A stretch of 64,000 nucleotides of DNA, taken from the NCBI GenBank assembly GCA_964036275.1, contig OZ038436.1, forward strand, positions 13,233,904-13,297,903, given 5' to 3'. Positions within the stretch are counted from its first letter, which is position 1, and every line of letters starts with the position of its first letter. Under the pieces are notes generated by a model. That model had not been told where the DNA came from. It did not search any database and saw only the letters and a program-made list of their open reading frames with translations. The position numbers and the translations under genes are program-made. Source of the stretch: Litoditis marina (lineage: Eukaryota; Nematoda; Chromadorea; Rhabditida; Rhabditidae). Of this stretch, positions 27,885 through 43,540 are shown piece after piece.

Positions 27885-28855
27885 TTAGATGTCTAGAATG
27901 ACGTTCGGGGCCCTCTTGGAAGCACCATCTGAAATCAATAAGTATTGATTATATTTCAATTATTCTCAAGTTTTTTTCTATTTCTCACGTTCTCATGTAC
28001 ATATATAGGTCAAATCTCTTGTCTTACGAATTAATGAGATAGAAAAAACTACAGTAAATGTAGTTCTCGAAAAACTTTCTTTTTGAACTGAGGTCAAAAT
28101 AGAGTCTTTGGTTTAAGAAACGTTTGCGATGATCTATATACACATTGCCATAAAATACCTGCTCATTCAAACCAGTTGTGAACATGGCTTTCTTTTCTGT
28201 TCTAGAGCACTAAAACAAAATGCTCTCTTCCAATACGGAAAAATTGAACACTTTGTATTGACAAACAAAAAACTTCGTTCTAGATTAGAAAGAATGCTAC
28301 ATTCACATTTTTTTCACCGCTATATAACAAACCTCAAATGGGTCGGCCGAAAATTCATCTGTGTAATCCAGGATGGGTTGAGAACGACGGGTGCGCCAAA
28401 CTACGGGGTACTGAAATAGTTGAAATATAACTAAAACGGAACAGTCACACTTGTCAAGGCAACTTCCCGAAACTGTTGCAAACACATCTCACAACATCAC
28501 CTATTGAGGTTCATCTCCCGTTTTCTAGTGAGAATCTATCGGTTTTTATGCTACACGATTGAAAGTCGTAAGCAGTTCATAAACTTCTGATGAGAAAGAT
28601 TATGTGAACTTCTCATGAGAGTCTAGGAGCTCATAAACAGAAGCTGTATATGTGTTTACAACCTGTGAACAAATGAACGAAGCAATATTTGAATAATTTC
28701 CTGACCTGAACGTAATCGGCGACCTCGGGCGGATACCGATGCGGTATCCGTTTGTAGAAGACCGGAATTCCGGCCGGCAGTCGGAAGGCGGACACTTGTG
28801 CGACGGTACAGAATATGATGAAAAACAAGCACAAAGACGGAGCTCTCCGTGGCAT
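27885..28855 (-). CDS. secreted peptide precursor with dibasic sites, three exons
   Basis: The start at 28855 lies two bases after a TTCTTCAG acceptor. Exon 1 (28855-28706, 50 codons) carries a clear signal peptide (hydrophobic LCLFFIIFCTVAQVSA, cleavage near residue 23-24) and ends at CAG/GTCAGG. Exon 2 is 28410-28333 (26 codons, phase 0). Candidate processing sites are KR at residues 35-36 (PVFYKR) and RR at 58-59 (WRTRR). Exon 3 starts at 27928. With donor GAG/GTTTGT it ends MVLPRGPRTSF (stop 27893-27895; 87 aa). With the donor four bases later (exon 2 to 28329) it ends YGASKRAPNVILDI (stop 27885-27887; 91 aa), which has more biased codons and adds another KR site. It is likely a neuropeptide-like or other small secreted precursor. 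No named family recognised. Confidence 0.65.
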
Positions 28856-31800
28856 TTCTGAAGAAAAATCCATTTTTGCTCAGAGAAATTACGTGTCAGG
28901 CACTTCTTGCAGCACATAATCTAATAAAACGCGGCACATCACTAAAATAATTGGGAATGTTCCAAGATTGGAATTTTTATTTGCAGAATAAATCAGAACA
29001 GAAATCAACAGCAAACTATAAAAAGATTCTGTCAGGGGCGAACATCGAGAAGTTTTTGTTGGCTACTGTGTAAAAGTTGGAGAAAAGTGCCCGAAAAATA
29101 AGAAAAAAAGCAGAATGGAAATAATTTCCAGATAGCTGAGATACAGCAAAATTCAAATGTTGCATGTTGCTGTCTGGGCAGAAGTGAAGTAGACGCCATT
29201 TGAATCATAGAAGAACCTTATAAAATTGTTTCCGCTCACGCATGAGTTCATTCAATGAAGAAGAAATTAACAGTATTACACCTCAACTTCTTTCCCGAGA
29301 ATTATGAATAATATTCTATTCTCATTTACTTTCTCTCTATTCGAAAGTGGGCAGCCAGAAATAGTTCACCCTATTATTTTTGTTGATCATGTAACACTTC
29401 CGAATGATAAAATATTGAAACATGTCATTGCTCGCAACATCTATAGGTTTGAAAATATTTTGTTTCCAAGAAGTCACGTGAGTGAGTACCATTTGAAGAG
29501 AAATTAAACAGATTAAACAGAAAACGTCAACAACTCTCATGAACAGGTTCAAATATAATTGTCACTGAAATATATATGACGACGCCAGCAAAACAATTTC
29601 ATTCAGAATAGCGTTGCTCTTTGAACACTTCTAAATTGGATAATTGGAACCATGGCTTATCGGAAACTCGCACATCTTAACGGGTCGTACTCTTAATGAG
29701 TTGTATTTTTCTATACCCATTCGTACTGAATATACACAGAAAACATGATACGAAAAGATACTATTTTTCGAAAATCATCAAATGAAACGAAACAGCACTG
29801 ACTTATGCGGCTACTTAGTATTTTGCCGTTTAGAGAGTAAGGTTTATTGTCTAAACGACTGGTGACGTGGCACTCAATCAACTACTTTTATATCAAAGTT
29901 GGAACATTTGATCGAATTAGTTTCGACGCCATGCATATTTGACAAAGGAAAATCAGTAATGTTTGTTTGAAACTGGGCGGAAGTAGCCTTGAAAGTACAT
30001 ATTTGAGTTGGTGTGTTTGTGACAGTTTTGCGAATCAAATCAAAGCTGTCAGTAGCAATATGCGCTGAAATTATTTACCAACTAAAACAGATATGTAATA
30101 CATCACCCTTCTAAGTCAACACAAGTCATGTTCGGGCCTCGGAACGAAACCATATCAGAGCTACTCACAGCCGTAATCGTTATCAAGCTTCTAGTATATT
30201 CTAAAGGTGAATTAATCTCATCATATATTTAAAACATATGAGTTCAAGTTCACAGATCAATTTATCGGGTACCTGCACTCGTATATAGTTAGTTCATCAT
30301 CTGGTGGGCTAGTTGTCGATGCCTATGACAGAAACCTTAGTGGCACGAGTTGGATTTATTGGCGCGAAAGTTCATGCTTTTCTTCTAATTCACGTTCACG
30401 CACTGATACAAGCAGCGACTGAACGAACAACTGGAGAATATTTTGATAAAAAAGTCTTTCCAACACATTATCAAAACAAGTTTACTTCTAATTGACATCT
30501 ACCTAAATAAGGCTGAATACCGCTAACTTTGCTGTGTCCCGAACTATACTCTATTTTGGATCAGGATTGGCAACAGCTTGAAATAAGAGTAAATACTGGC
30601 GCGTGACGATTACGTGTTTCCTGAAGTTTTGGAGCATAATAAAATAAGCCATGACGCCCTGCAGTCGTCCGTTTGGAATGGTTCACTGGACACCTTCTAT
30701 TAAATGCAGCAAAAATTGAAACTGGGTTGGCGTTGAAAGGTCGAGTGTTGTCCATGCGGGATGACTCAACCCCAGAACTAGGTCAAAAATAAAACATAAT
30801 TAAAATTGGCAAGCAACTCTTGGAACAGAAACAACAGAAAATGTCATCTTTGTACTTGCATTCAATTTACACGTTTTTCGTGAATGTGTTAAGCTAAACA
30901 CTGGAAAAGTTTTCAAAACACCGCCACATTCAAAGTGAACCTCTTTTTATAATAACTTTTAATAGTTGCCTGAAGAGAGGAGAGTGAATGACATGATGAT
31001 GTTTACCACAGTCTATTTGAATGTTATCTTGCCGACGAAAAATGACGCTGGTGCTCTATAATAATGTTAATAAAGTACTTTTATGCGCCAGAAGTGGACT
31101 GCGTAGGCTAGAATATGCACCTGGTTTACATCAATCTCATGAAATGTCACATAAATGAAAATCTACGCCGAATCGAGTGGTAAATGAACTACTAATTTGT
31201 TTCAGAGTTGTTCTACGACTTTCATAGATGAACTTCAGTTTTACGAATATTTAACGGTAAGACCTTGCTTAGTTATACAATACCGGAGAGCAACTCATAC
31301 TTGTAAAGGTACAAATATCCTCTGCATCATGCATTGGGCACGAAAGTAGGGAACTATGTAAATGTTTCTGTACTGGAAGCAAACATAAATCAGAAAAAGC
31401 GTGCCTAGGAGAGAAAAAGTTCTCAAAACAGCAAAAATATTGATTATCACTGTTAAAAGTACGATTTTGAAGTTCTCGGCGGTTTGTAAGTTTTTGAATA
31501 GTTCAAATCAGTTCAAACTATCAAATGTGTACAATCAGTGCTGGGTCTGTTTCACTACACTTGATGAGGAGCGTGTGAAGAAAACTAGTTGTGTTCATCA
31601 GTATGATGTAAGTGAGTGCGGAAGTGAAACGGAGTACAGAAGATTATCTTGTAAGATGATTGCGTCGCTAACCCACAACCCTTAGGGACGCTCTCGTCTA
31701 GGTCATAAATATCTTGTTACGTAAATTAAATCCTTATTTGACCTCTCATGCATTTCTTTATACTATTGTTGAATAAAATGCGAATCTGGAACGAATAGAA

Positions 31801-32794
31801 AACCGTTGAATTAGCTCTAATACATTCGGGTGGGCTCGATAAATGCTACACTTACTGGCAGTTTGATTAAGTTCAGAGCGGGCTACTAATGAATACTTTC
31901 GCGATATGAACGCTATTTCGGGAAGTTTGAAAGTTCAATGAAAAATAGAAAGTTCACGTTGAAAGTAGGTGGGGTTGACGTTGGTGACGTTGATGAGGTT
32001 CAGGTGTTTTTCTGCTCTGGTTGAGCCCTCAACACATATTAAATATATTGCAAGAGGGAGAAAAAAGTAAAAAAAAAAGCTTTAGTGAAGAGTGACGATA
32101 TCACTTTGTTACATTCTCATAACGAAAATGGTGTGTTGACGAGGAGAGTGCGGAACAGCACGAAGCTCATGTGAGTTCCGGGAGCATAGTGCACGAGGCC
32201 ACATTCACGTTGAGAGCTAATTGATAACTATCACCATACCTTGATTTACGCATACAAATGAAGACACTAAATTATAAGGAAAACTAGGAAATTGCAATTA
32301 TTATACAAAAACACGATGATTGTACCAACAAGATCAACTAATTGTTGTTATCGGGCTATTATAAAGATTAATAAAGGACTTATCGTAATATTCTTCTGCT
32401 GGTTTAACAAAGAGAGCCTTCGACACAGATTGTTTTGAAAGAGAAACAGCGTATGAATCTACTGATCGATTGGGTTATAGAATCAGATTCGGCGTCGGCT
32501 CACAATTCCATGAAGACAACATTACGCGGTGCACTCGATAGTAAACGAAATGAGATTGAGTTCTCAATCGGCCAAGCTGTCTTAGTTGCGTTGAAGAGCT
32601 CAGCTGTGGTGAAAGCTGAACTTAAAGGATCGCCCCGATAATTCCCTGATAGACCGTACAGATAATCTAGGATAATTCAAGTACTAATACTTTCTTGATC
32701 ACGCTTCAGGACATGATCATCCCATACAATCCTAGTAACCGCCTAGTCAAATGTGGTACGTAAGTAACACGCCACACTGGGAGAAAAGATGATA
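28856..32794. other. 3.9-kb stretch without a confident gene
   Basis: AT-rich DNA upstream of the minus-strand peptide gene. A minus-strand 64-codon ATG ORF at 30561-30755 stands out slightly but has no splice or homology support. A plus-strand 68-codon frame at 32435-32641 lies in a locally GC-richer patch where a second frame is also open. Nothing else recognised. Confidence 0.4.
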
Positions 32795-32799
32795 CTCTA

Positions 32800-32880
32800 G
32801 TCGTTCTGGCTACGAATCTGTTGCCCGTAGGTTCGATTTCAGCGCGAGACACAAATTTGTAAATTTCGCACCCCCTATAC
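32800..32880 (+). mobile_element. SINE-like tRNA-related repeat, copy 1
   Basis: It contains a pol III B-box-like string (GGTTCGATTTC at about 32830) followed by a tail ending CTATAC. It aligns without gaps to 54497-54577; over 32810-32880 I count 55 of 71 identities by eye. The A-box half seems lost or degenerate here. Confidence 0.5.
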
Positions 32881-36447
<3,567 letters not shown>

Positions 36448-36459
36448 TTTGCACTAGCA

Positions 36460-36759
36460 ATGACAGTTACCTATGGCGTTTTGGGCATCAATTCAGACGC
36501 CGGTGGACTGCCCTCATCAGTAGATGATCAACCACTAAATACTACAAATTGCATTCCTCTAGAAAAACACTTCAAGTAAGAAATGATGATAAAGAAAAGA
36601 CGTTACAGCAAAAGTTGTTGCTCATTGAACTGTAGTTATTTCTACATACATCTGCTAACATGTTCCCACGAGATTTCGAGAGTTATGGGAAGATTGCTGC
36701 GCCGCCTGAACATCAAATTTCACGCCATTCCCACCGAGCATTTGGAGGCGTCTCAATGA
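36460..36759 (+). CDS. candidate small two-exon gene, 79 aa
   Basis: The ATG at 36460 follows an AATTCAG acceptor (36447) by 12 bases. Exon 1 (36460-36575) encodes MTVTYGVLGINSDAGGLPSS and onward and ends at TTCAA/GTAAGA. A 60-bp intron ends in ACTGTAG at 36635. Exon 2 (36636-36759) continues in phase to TGA and gives a basic, helical tail (SRVMGRLLRRLNIKFHAIP). The short intron, strong donor and matching phase support a real gene. One doubt is that another frame of exon 2 (MFPRDFESYGKIAAPPEHQI and onward, to TAG) also looks coding but would need a phase-0 donor, such as the weak TCA/GTAGAT inside exon 1. No family recognised, and there is no signal peptide. Confidence 0.4.
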
Positions 36760-37639
36760 ATTTCTAGGCATGTTCGAGTTTTTCAAAAAAAAAAACGAAA
36801 ATTTATGTTAGCTGTTCTCTACTCATAAACCAGATAACTTTCGGTTAGCTCATGTTTACTCTGAGAAATAGTCAACTAAAATACTTGACAACATGTCAAT
36901 AGGTCTCAGTGTGTATGAAACGAACTATGTTAGAGCCCCTGATGTCATTTCGAAAACGGTCCTAATCTATGTCGTAAACCTATTTTTCAATATATCTAAC
37001 CAAAAGTAATCATTTCCCAATTATCGTATTATGATTTTGATTGGACAGATTGGGTTCGCGCTACGAGCTCATTATCACGTGGATATTGACGCACCGATTC
37101 GTGTTTGATTATTTCGTTAAAAATTAGTTAAACTTATTGCTCGCATTTCCAAGAAAACCAATGAAGTGAGATCTTTGAAAGAGACTCGCTAACTAATTTT
37201 CAGAAAAATCCGATTGGAGCATTTTGTCGTAAGTAAACCGTTTTGTCGTAAGTAAACCACAACTGCACTGCACAACTAAACGGAAAATGCAAAAATCATT
37301 TATTTCATTCAGGGAGTCTTGTTCACAAACAAAATCATCACTGCATACTCGTGGAGTCTTTGTAGCCAAAGTCCTCCGTCACGTCTGAAAAACTTGTGTG
37401 ATATGAATACTACCACCGTCAAAAAGGGATTAAATAGTTCAGATAGTGACATTTGTTTCTTCGTTAGATTTCTAGTCTACATTAAAATATTGTATTTGGA
37501 GAGAGAAATCCCAAGAAACGTATTCACCAAACAAAACAACTCCGTTTAGATTCAGCTTAAAACTTTTAAAACAGGTATCAATGAAGTTGACTGTTGCACA
37601 TTATGTTTCCAGTTATAAGTTCAGAGAAATGTCACCTTT
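36760..37639. other. intergenic, no gene seen
   Basis: AT-rich gap between the candidate plus-strand gene and the 3' end of the Tyr/Gly-rich minus-strand gene. A 28-bp stretch near 37225-37258 contains TTTTGTCGTAAGTAAACC twice in tandem. Confidence 0.4.
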
Positions 37640-38237
37640 CTATTGAGCATAGTAAGGTTCACGATGAGGCTCCGAACCATAGCCGTAGACCGAGCTTGGT
37701 CTACTCTCATATCCGTAGTTGTGGTTGTTTTTGGCATCATAACCATGATACTCATTTGGGACTGCATATCCGTAGTCCTTAGCGTAGTTTACGTAGCCAC
37801 CGTAAAGTTTGCCGGGATAACCAGCATACGGATATGCAGCTCGGGTTCCAGCGAAGCCAGGGTAGTCGGTGTACTTTCCAACATAATTATCTCCGTATAC
37901 CGCCTTTTCGTACCCTAAATATATGTTTTCCTATTCTCTCGTTCACAGAAAGATTTTGATTCCAGTTCTGTGATGACGTTCATAGACACATATATATTGT
38001 CTTGTTTTGTGCTGCGTCTAAGCGAAATGCGTTTCAATGGCTTTTGTTACCCTATCAACTGTCCTGAAGACTGAAAAGTAAGACGCTCCAACTATTCTTT
38101 CTAGAATTTTGTTTGTGAATGGTTCCACAGGAAAATTGTGAACAATGAAACAATGAATTGTTGAGGTTTCCCTCACAAAACTTACCAGACGCCAAAGTGG
38201 TAGCAATAATCGCACAGAGAATAGGAAGGAAGTTCAT
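37640..38237 (-). CDS. Tyr/Gly-rich secreted protein, two exons, 108 aa
   Basis: Exon 1 (38237-38186) encodes the start MNFLPILCAIIATTLASG, a signal peptide cut near LAS/G, and ends at a GTAAGT-type donor. Exon 2 (37914-37640) opens after TATTTAG, joins in phase 1, and stops at TAG 37640-37642. The mature 90 residues are dominated by Tyr, Gly, Ala and Pro in short units such as KLYGGYVNYAKDYGYAVP, YHGYDAKNNHNYGYE and SVYGYGSEPHREPYYAQ. This resembles worm YG-rich secreted proteins (antimicrobial-type NLP/CNC peptides or cuticle and eggshell components), but there is no dibasic processing and no cysteine in the mature part. Codon use is biased, suggesting good expression. A TATATA box lies about 35 bp upstream of the ATG. 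Confidence 0.75.
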
Positions 38238-38270
38238 GATCTGATGGTGTGAATGTCGTGAGAGATGGGA

Positions 38271-38279
38271 CTTATATAC
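38271..38279 (-). promoter_or_regulatory. TATA box of the Tyr/Gly-rich gene
   Basis: On the minus strand this reads AGTATATAAG, 34-42 bp before the ATG at 38237. A CCATCAG acceptor lies just before the ATG, so the leader would be very short. Confidence 0.55.
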
Positions 38280-40054
38280 TAATCACAAACCACATCATAA
38301 CTAGCTTGTAACAACCATTAGAATAGTACAATAGAACATATGAGACTGGTTGGCTCACTTTTTCTCCGACGATAGCAGTGCTGCCCAGAGAACGTGAAAT
38401 TTAGTCGTGTGTGAGTGTACTAATAGTGAAGACAGTTGATAGAAAATGATTCGAAAACATTTTAAAATTCACTACAGTTCCTCGAAACGAACGTAATCTG
38501 CTTCTAGGTATGTGTTTGGTGTTCAGATTACAAATCAGGTTTAATAAACTTCCATGCATAAGATCCTAACTTCCCATATTGAAGTGAGGTCAACCTACCA
38601 AATTGAAGTGGCATTCTCACCGATTGTTGATTTTCCGGTTATTCGAGTAGGCAACCTAAAAGGAACCTAAAGTCAAAGTTTGGCTACCGGTGAAACTGAA
38701 GATATAAACCCAATATCGTTAAATTTAAGGAAATGCGTTTTATATTCTAGGTCAACACCCGGGTACCTACTCAGGTAAAAATGGTTACTAAACACGGTTT
38801 GGGTAACCTAGAAACCCGGTTGAATATACATTCATCATACTCTATTCACCCATACCCACCCGTCAGGATAGGTGCGATAGAAAGGGTTCGAGTTGGCGCC
38901 TTCTCTCAAGTGTTCAGGATGGGCTAATTTACATGTCGGTACCTCTTAGGTTCCAGTTCAATGAATAGTGGATAGACAGACTCTACGAATTCCATTTGCG
39001 AACTGCTTTCCTTTTCACTTTGTCCTTCAGACTTCAACATCATAGTTCTGAACCAAATATCTTTTAATTTATTTTACAATAAGTTTATTATCTATAAATA
39101 TTAGATTCTTCCATTTCTGAATTCATGTTCTACGTGTTTCATCACTCTTTCTTCAACCAACCTTCTACGCGAACTTTAGAACGAAAACAAGCTCGATATT
39201 TAACACGTCCGAACCACTGTAAACGTTTCTCTGTATGAAGTGTCAAATCATACCAGGGACTCCGTGTCACTTTCTCGACAAGAAAAGGTTCGAGTAACAC
39301 AACGAATGAAATTTAGAAAATATCATTAATGTGATATTAGTTTGGCAAATACTGTCAAACACTCTAAATTCGGAGAACAGCGAAGCAAGCCAAACTATGA
39401 CAATGGGAACTGTGAGCGTGTAAGCGATGTCATGAATTTTGAATATACTCGTACTGTGAGAGACAAACTCAAAATTGGTCTGTGAACCATCTAAGACGCC
39501 CTGAACTATTCCGCTTCAGGAAATAGTACATGTCTGTCCTCACCCCGTCTTGATTGGCCCGTAATGTTCCGGTTTGTTTGCCTGGTCTAGAAGTGACGTA
39601 ACTCTGACTCATGTCTAGTCATGACATCACGTCAGATTGGAATACGTGAACCAGATTCTCAGAACATGTGGTCCAAAATACAGATTTTTGTCTGGTGGGA
39701 ACGATAAGTGTGGAACCTACAACAAATAAAGATACAACTAGTAAGACCCGGACAATGAAGTATAAATAAATTTGCACCATACTTTGGCAGGAACAGTATA
39801 AACCCCTTCGTTAGAATCGAAAAGTCAATTTCCTCGGCAGCTGAGAACAAATTGCAAACCAAGTTTTGATTTGTTCCTTGATGCAAGCGAATTTCTTGGG
39901 AAAATACTAAAATCATCGCCATTGCCGCATATAACGACATTTTTTGTGACAATTTTCGACGTTCCACAACTTTTGGTGCGGGTAACGAGTTATAGTTGAG
40001 TTGTTTACTGATGCAAGTATTTTAACCGTAAAGATAGAATGGGTGTTCGTTTTA
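38280..40054. other. intergenic with one candidate minus-strand ORF
   Basis: A minus-strand ATG frame at 39659-39940 (93 aa) begins with a hydrophobic MSLYAAMAMILVFS and could be a small secreted or membrane peptide, but the rest is AT-codon-rich and unsupported. A stretch near 38500-38960 is slightly GC-richer and has no open frame. Confidence 0.3.
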
Positions 40055-40150
40055 GAATAGAATAGAATAGAATAATTTATTGAAATCGTAAGTGAGTTCA
40101 AAAGTGTGAATACAAAGTAAATGCAAAATATTCTATTCTATTCTATTCTG
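40055..40150. repeat. foldback of (AGAAT)n arms
   Basis: Four-unit pentanucleotide arms in opposite orientation: AGAATAGAATAGAATAGAAT at 40055 and onward, and its inverse ending at 40150. The arms are perfect for 21 bp, with a 54-bp spacer, so the DNA or RNA could fold into a hairpin. Confidence 0.8.
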
Positions 40151-43100
40151 ATATTTTTAACACTCTACAAATTTTGGTAAGATTCTCGCAGTTTAAGTGT
40201 CGTTAATCGCATTAGCCGAGAGTTTTTCGGTCATGTCAACACGTCGAGAGTGGTAAAAAGTGTACCAAGGCCACAAACATGGGATGGACAAAAGATACCG
40301 CCAATTGACTTCTAAATCTTCATCAATTGGAATTGGACATCAGTTGTGTGTTATAGTCTTCTGATTCCTAATCAGACCCTACAGTATGAATACAAAACTA
40401 TTCAGGTGTATCGATGTAAAGTATTTTCACATTCGCAAAATAAACTAGTTTGATTTAAAGAAAGAAAGACGGAGTAGGAGAAAATCAACCCTACCAGCCG
40501 GTCATGTTCGGAAATTCTTTTGAATTGGTGACAGCTGGCTCACATTTTACAAAATTCACACAGTTTGCGCCATCTGCGCGAAATACAGATTGATAAATGT
40601 TCCGACTGTCTCTCCTCATCTCTCTCGACCCTTTAGTCTTTTTTCATGTATTGCTTTCTCTCTAGCCTCTCTCACCCTCTCTATCGTTCTCTCTCTCCTC
40701 TAATTCGTTCTCTCTCTCCTCTAATTCGTTCTCTCTCTCTCTCTCTTTTATTAACTTCCAGCCCAACTCTGCGCTTCATCATCTCGTACCTCACTTTTCT
40801 CCCTCATAATTTTCTCTCACTCCCTCTTTGTCTCTCTCTCCCTCTCTGTTCTACTCTCACTCTCTCTCTCTCACTGTCTTCTCCCTCTCTTTCTCTACCT
40901 CATCCCTTGTTTCCCAGGTACATATCAAGTGTTGCGATGCCCAAGTCGGCACCGGCTAACTATGCAAACATCATCGATTCTTCGGTCACTCTCACCCCTG
41001 CGTTCCTTACGTTTTACCCAATATGTTACTTGTATTTTCTGTGCGCAATGAACGAGCGACTTTTCTGGAGACGAAGCCCAACTTATTTTCTTTTGGACTA
41101 CCGTAGCCAGCTAATGCCAGCGATTCAATGTTGAAACACGAAGACGAGCTTCAAATCCTCACGGTCCAAACCTCGCAATTTTTTCTCACAAAGTAATTTC
41201 AGAATCTTTAGGAGTTCGCCGAAGAGTGAAAAGTGATCATCCGTACACATGTGCTTTATCTACTTCTATTGGGAGGTGTGAAACTACTATTTCACACGAA
41301 AAAAAAACACACAGGAGGAATGAACATATGTGTCTTGGTTGTTAGGAGTTAATTAAGCATTCACTAAGGTGATATTTATTTTGAAAATGTGTTCTTCAAG
41401 GTCATGTCCTTGTCGTGTTCCAGTCCAATTATTCCTCGTTTTGATAGAGCGCTCGCTTTTTGCCCTTCGAAATTCCTCTGACAGTCAGCGTAAATATTCA
41501 TCAGGCGCGCTCGTTATGTCAAAACAGCTCACGAGAATATCTCACTAGTTACCTCACGAGTTACCTTAAAAAAAGATTCCAACTGCATACTATAAAACAT
41601 TATCAATAATTTAGTTTTAAATACTATATTTAACTCATATTGTTCATCTAACATTTCATTTTTTCCTCTGCTCTGTTAAGCTACAAGGTACCTAGCAAAC
41701 TCTGCTCCAAGTCATCTTACTAATGAAGATTGAATAGAAACAGTGTGATTACCTCATAAGTTTGTTTTCCAACGTTGTACTCTAAATGTGGTACTCAGGA
41801 TAATTGAATGTTTCTTCTTCACATTCCACATATTTCGTCTAACTATTCTGCGAATGACCGTAGTATTTAAATTCTGAATCTCAAACTGTTCTGTATGTGT
41901 GAAAAAGGCCTGGATGCTTCAGAGTTATACCGAAACAACATGCAAGCGCGTGAACCAGACTATATACCACAGGATATCCGTTAAGCCCACCCCGACAGGT
42001 GTTATGTACCAGTTACTCTAAATATTCTGCTCAATAATCCCGAAAGGAGCCACTCGTATTGTATAGTTCGCGCACTCTGCGTCTCCTGTATTGGCATTGT
42101 CTCTCGATGTATGCTCCGTTGCTAGGGTTGGCCGTTCCTCAAAAGCACACCTCTCCATGAAACGGTTTCACTCAATTCTTTCCTGCTGGCCCCTGGAGGA
42201 GTTTATATATTGAATTTATTTTATATTAAATAAATTTTTTCATATACCTCAGTTCACAGCTGTCTTCTTTGTTAGTTTGTTATCCCAATTAAGTTCATAA
42301 GTGACTAAAAACGGAACTATTATATGTGGAATGAGAAAATTTACGGAGGAAGAAGGCTATTTCCAATTAGGAATGGTACCGTTCGACCTATCCCTGCATA
42401 TAAAGTAATTCCAATACCATAAGCACTCCGGTACTGAAATTATTCTTTGCTACATGTTGTTGTGTTCGAACGTCGTTTCGAATCGGAACAAAAATGTATA
42501 CATAATACATTGTATGTTCCCGAACCGTGCAGTGCTGCAAAAAGGGTCTTCCGAATTGCTTGAGTTGCTTTTTCGGCCAGCGGATGATTGATTTGGCGAA
42601 GAAAAGACAGATCTGTTTGTCACATTTGTTGATATAATGATATATGATCACAGTTTCGTGGCTGGAACCTAAACTGGTTTGGCACGGTTTGCTATGATAG
42701 CTAGTTGACAAACAACGGTACACCTCCGAAACGAGTCAAGGTTTCTCAAAAAAATGAGTCCAGAGTAGTTGGCTGCTGAAGTGCCAATTCGGTTAAAGTA
42801 CATGAGTTTACATGCGTTTTTTTGGGAATTCTGGACAATATTTGCAAATTCTCACCTGTTATTGAATTACTACCTACATTCGTGTATTCACACTTCACAA
42901 CTTCCATTCGGTGTGACTGTTTATAAAGCACAGGTTTTTGTAATATTTTCACGTTTCACGTAAGAGTTCCATCTACCTCTAGTAGACTATTTGCAATCAT
43001 GTGTTATACGCATCACAACTGACAAAGACGCAACATATTTCCCGTGAAAACTTTACGACGTTTTGTGGACGAGAACTCACATTGTAAACGTTGTGAGTGA

Positions 43101-43291
43101 TAACCTACGTGAGAGCTCACATTTCACGTGATACCTCTACTTACTACCAGCATAATTAGCATGTCACCTTGGCATGGTCATTCAATCCCCTAATTGGACG
43201 GCGCCCTGTCAATATCTGACCGCGTATCGATCCAACAGCTGGCGACTACCTCATACCTCATGGATTGTACCTGACTAGAGACTAGAGTTCT
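40151..43291. other. intergenic, includes CT-rich tract and a doubtful short ORF
   Basis: A CT-rich tract at 40605-40918 ends in a TTTCCCAG acceptor-like site. It is followed by a plus-strand ATG frame at 40938-41134 (MPKSAPANYANIIDSS and onward, 65 aa). This could be an upstream alternative exon of a downstream gene (a GTCACT donor-like site follows IIDSS), but I cannot confirm it. Nothing else recognised. Confidence 0.3.
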
Positions 43292-43398
43292 GGCACCGTA
43301 GCAAAGTCATGAAAGTGGTGAGCTCAACCTGATTGAGGACCTGATCACAGTCTGTTCAGCTCGGAGCTGACCTTTTTAGGAAACTTTGCTACGGTGCC
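43292..43398. mobile_element. 107-bp MITE with 16-bp perfect inverted ends
   Basis: GGCACCGTAGCAAAGT at 43292-43307 is perfectly inverted at 43383-43398. The interior contains a second palindrome, TCAGCTCGGAGCTGA, near 43358. No ORF and no clear target duplication. A CT microsatellite begins 10 bp to the right. Confidence 0.65.
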
Positions 43399-43408
43399 TG
43401 ATTAATCC

Positions 43409-43410
43409 TT

Positions 43411-43480
<70 letters not shown>

Positions 43481-43540
43481 TCTTTCTTTCTCTCTCTCCC
43501 CCACTCTCTCTCTTTTTCTTTCTCTATCTTTCTCCTTCTC
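43409..43540 (+). repeat. CT-rich microsatellite
   Basis: Interrupted (CT)n about 130 bp long; a further short CT tract lies at 43720-43745. Confidence 0.9.

Noticed and set aside
30561..30755. 64-codon minus-strand ATG ORF
   Set aside because: No splice or promoter signals, no recognised similarity.
32435..32641. Plus-strand frame ending FSIGQAVLVALKSS, reminiscent of integrase C-terminal domains
   Set aside because: The likeness covers only about 10 residues, a second frame is equally open, and there are no other retroelement features.
42388..42723. 111-codon minus-strand frame
   Set aside because: It begins with GTG, has no ATG until late, has AT-codon-rich composition and no splice context.
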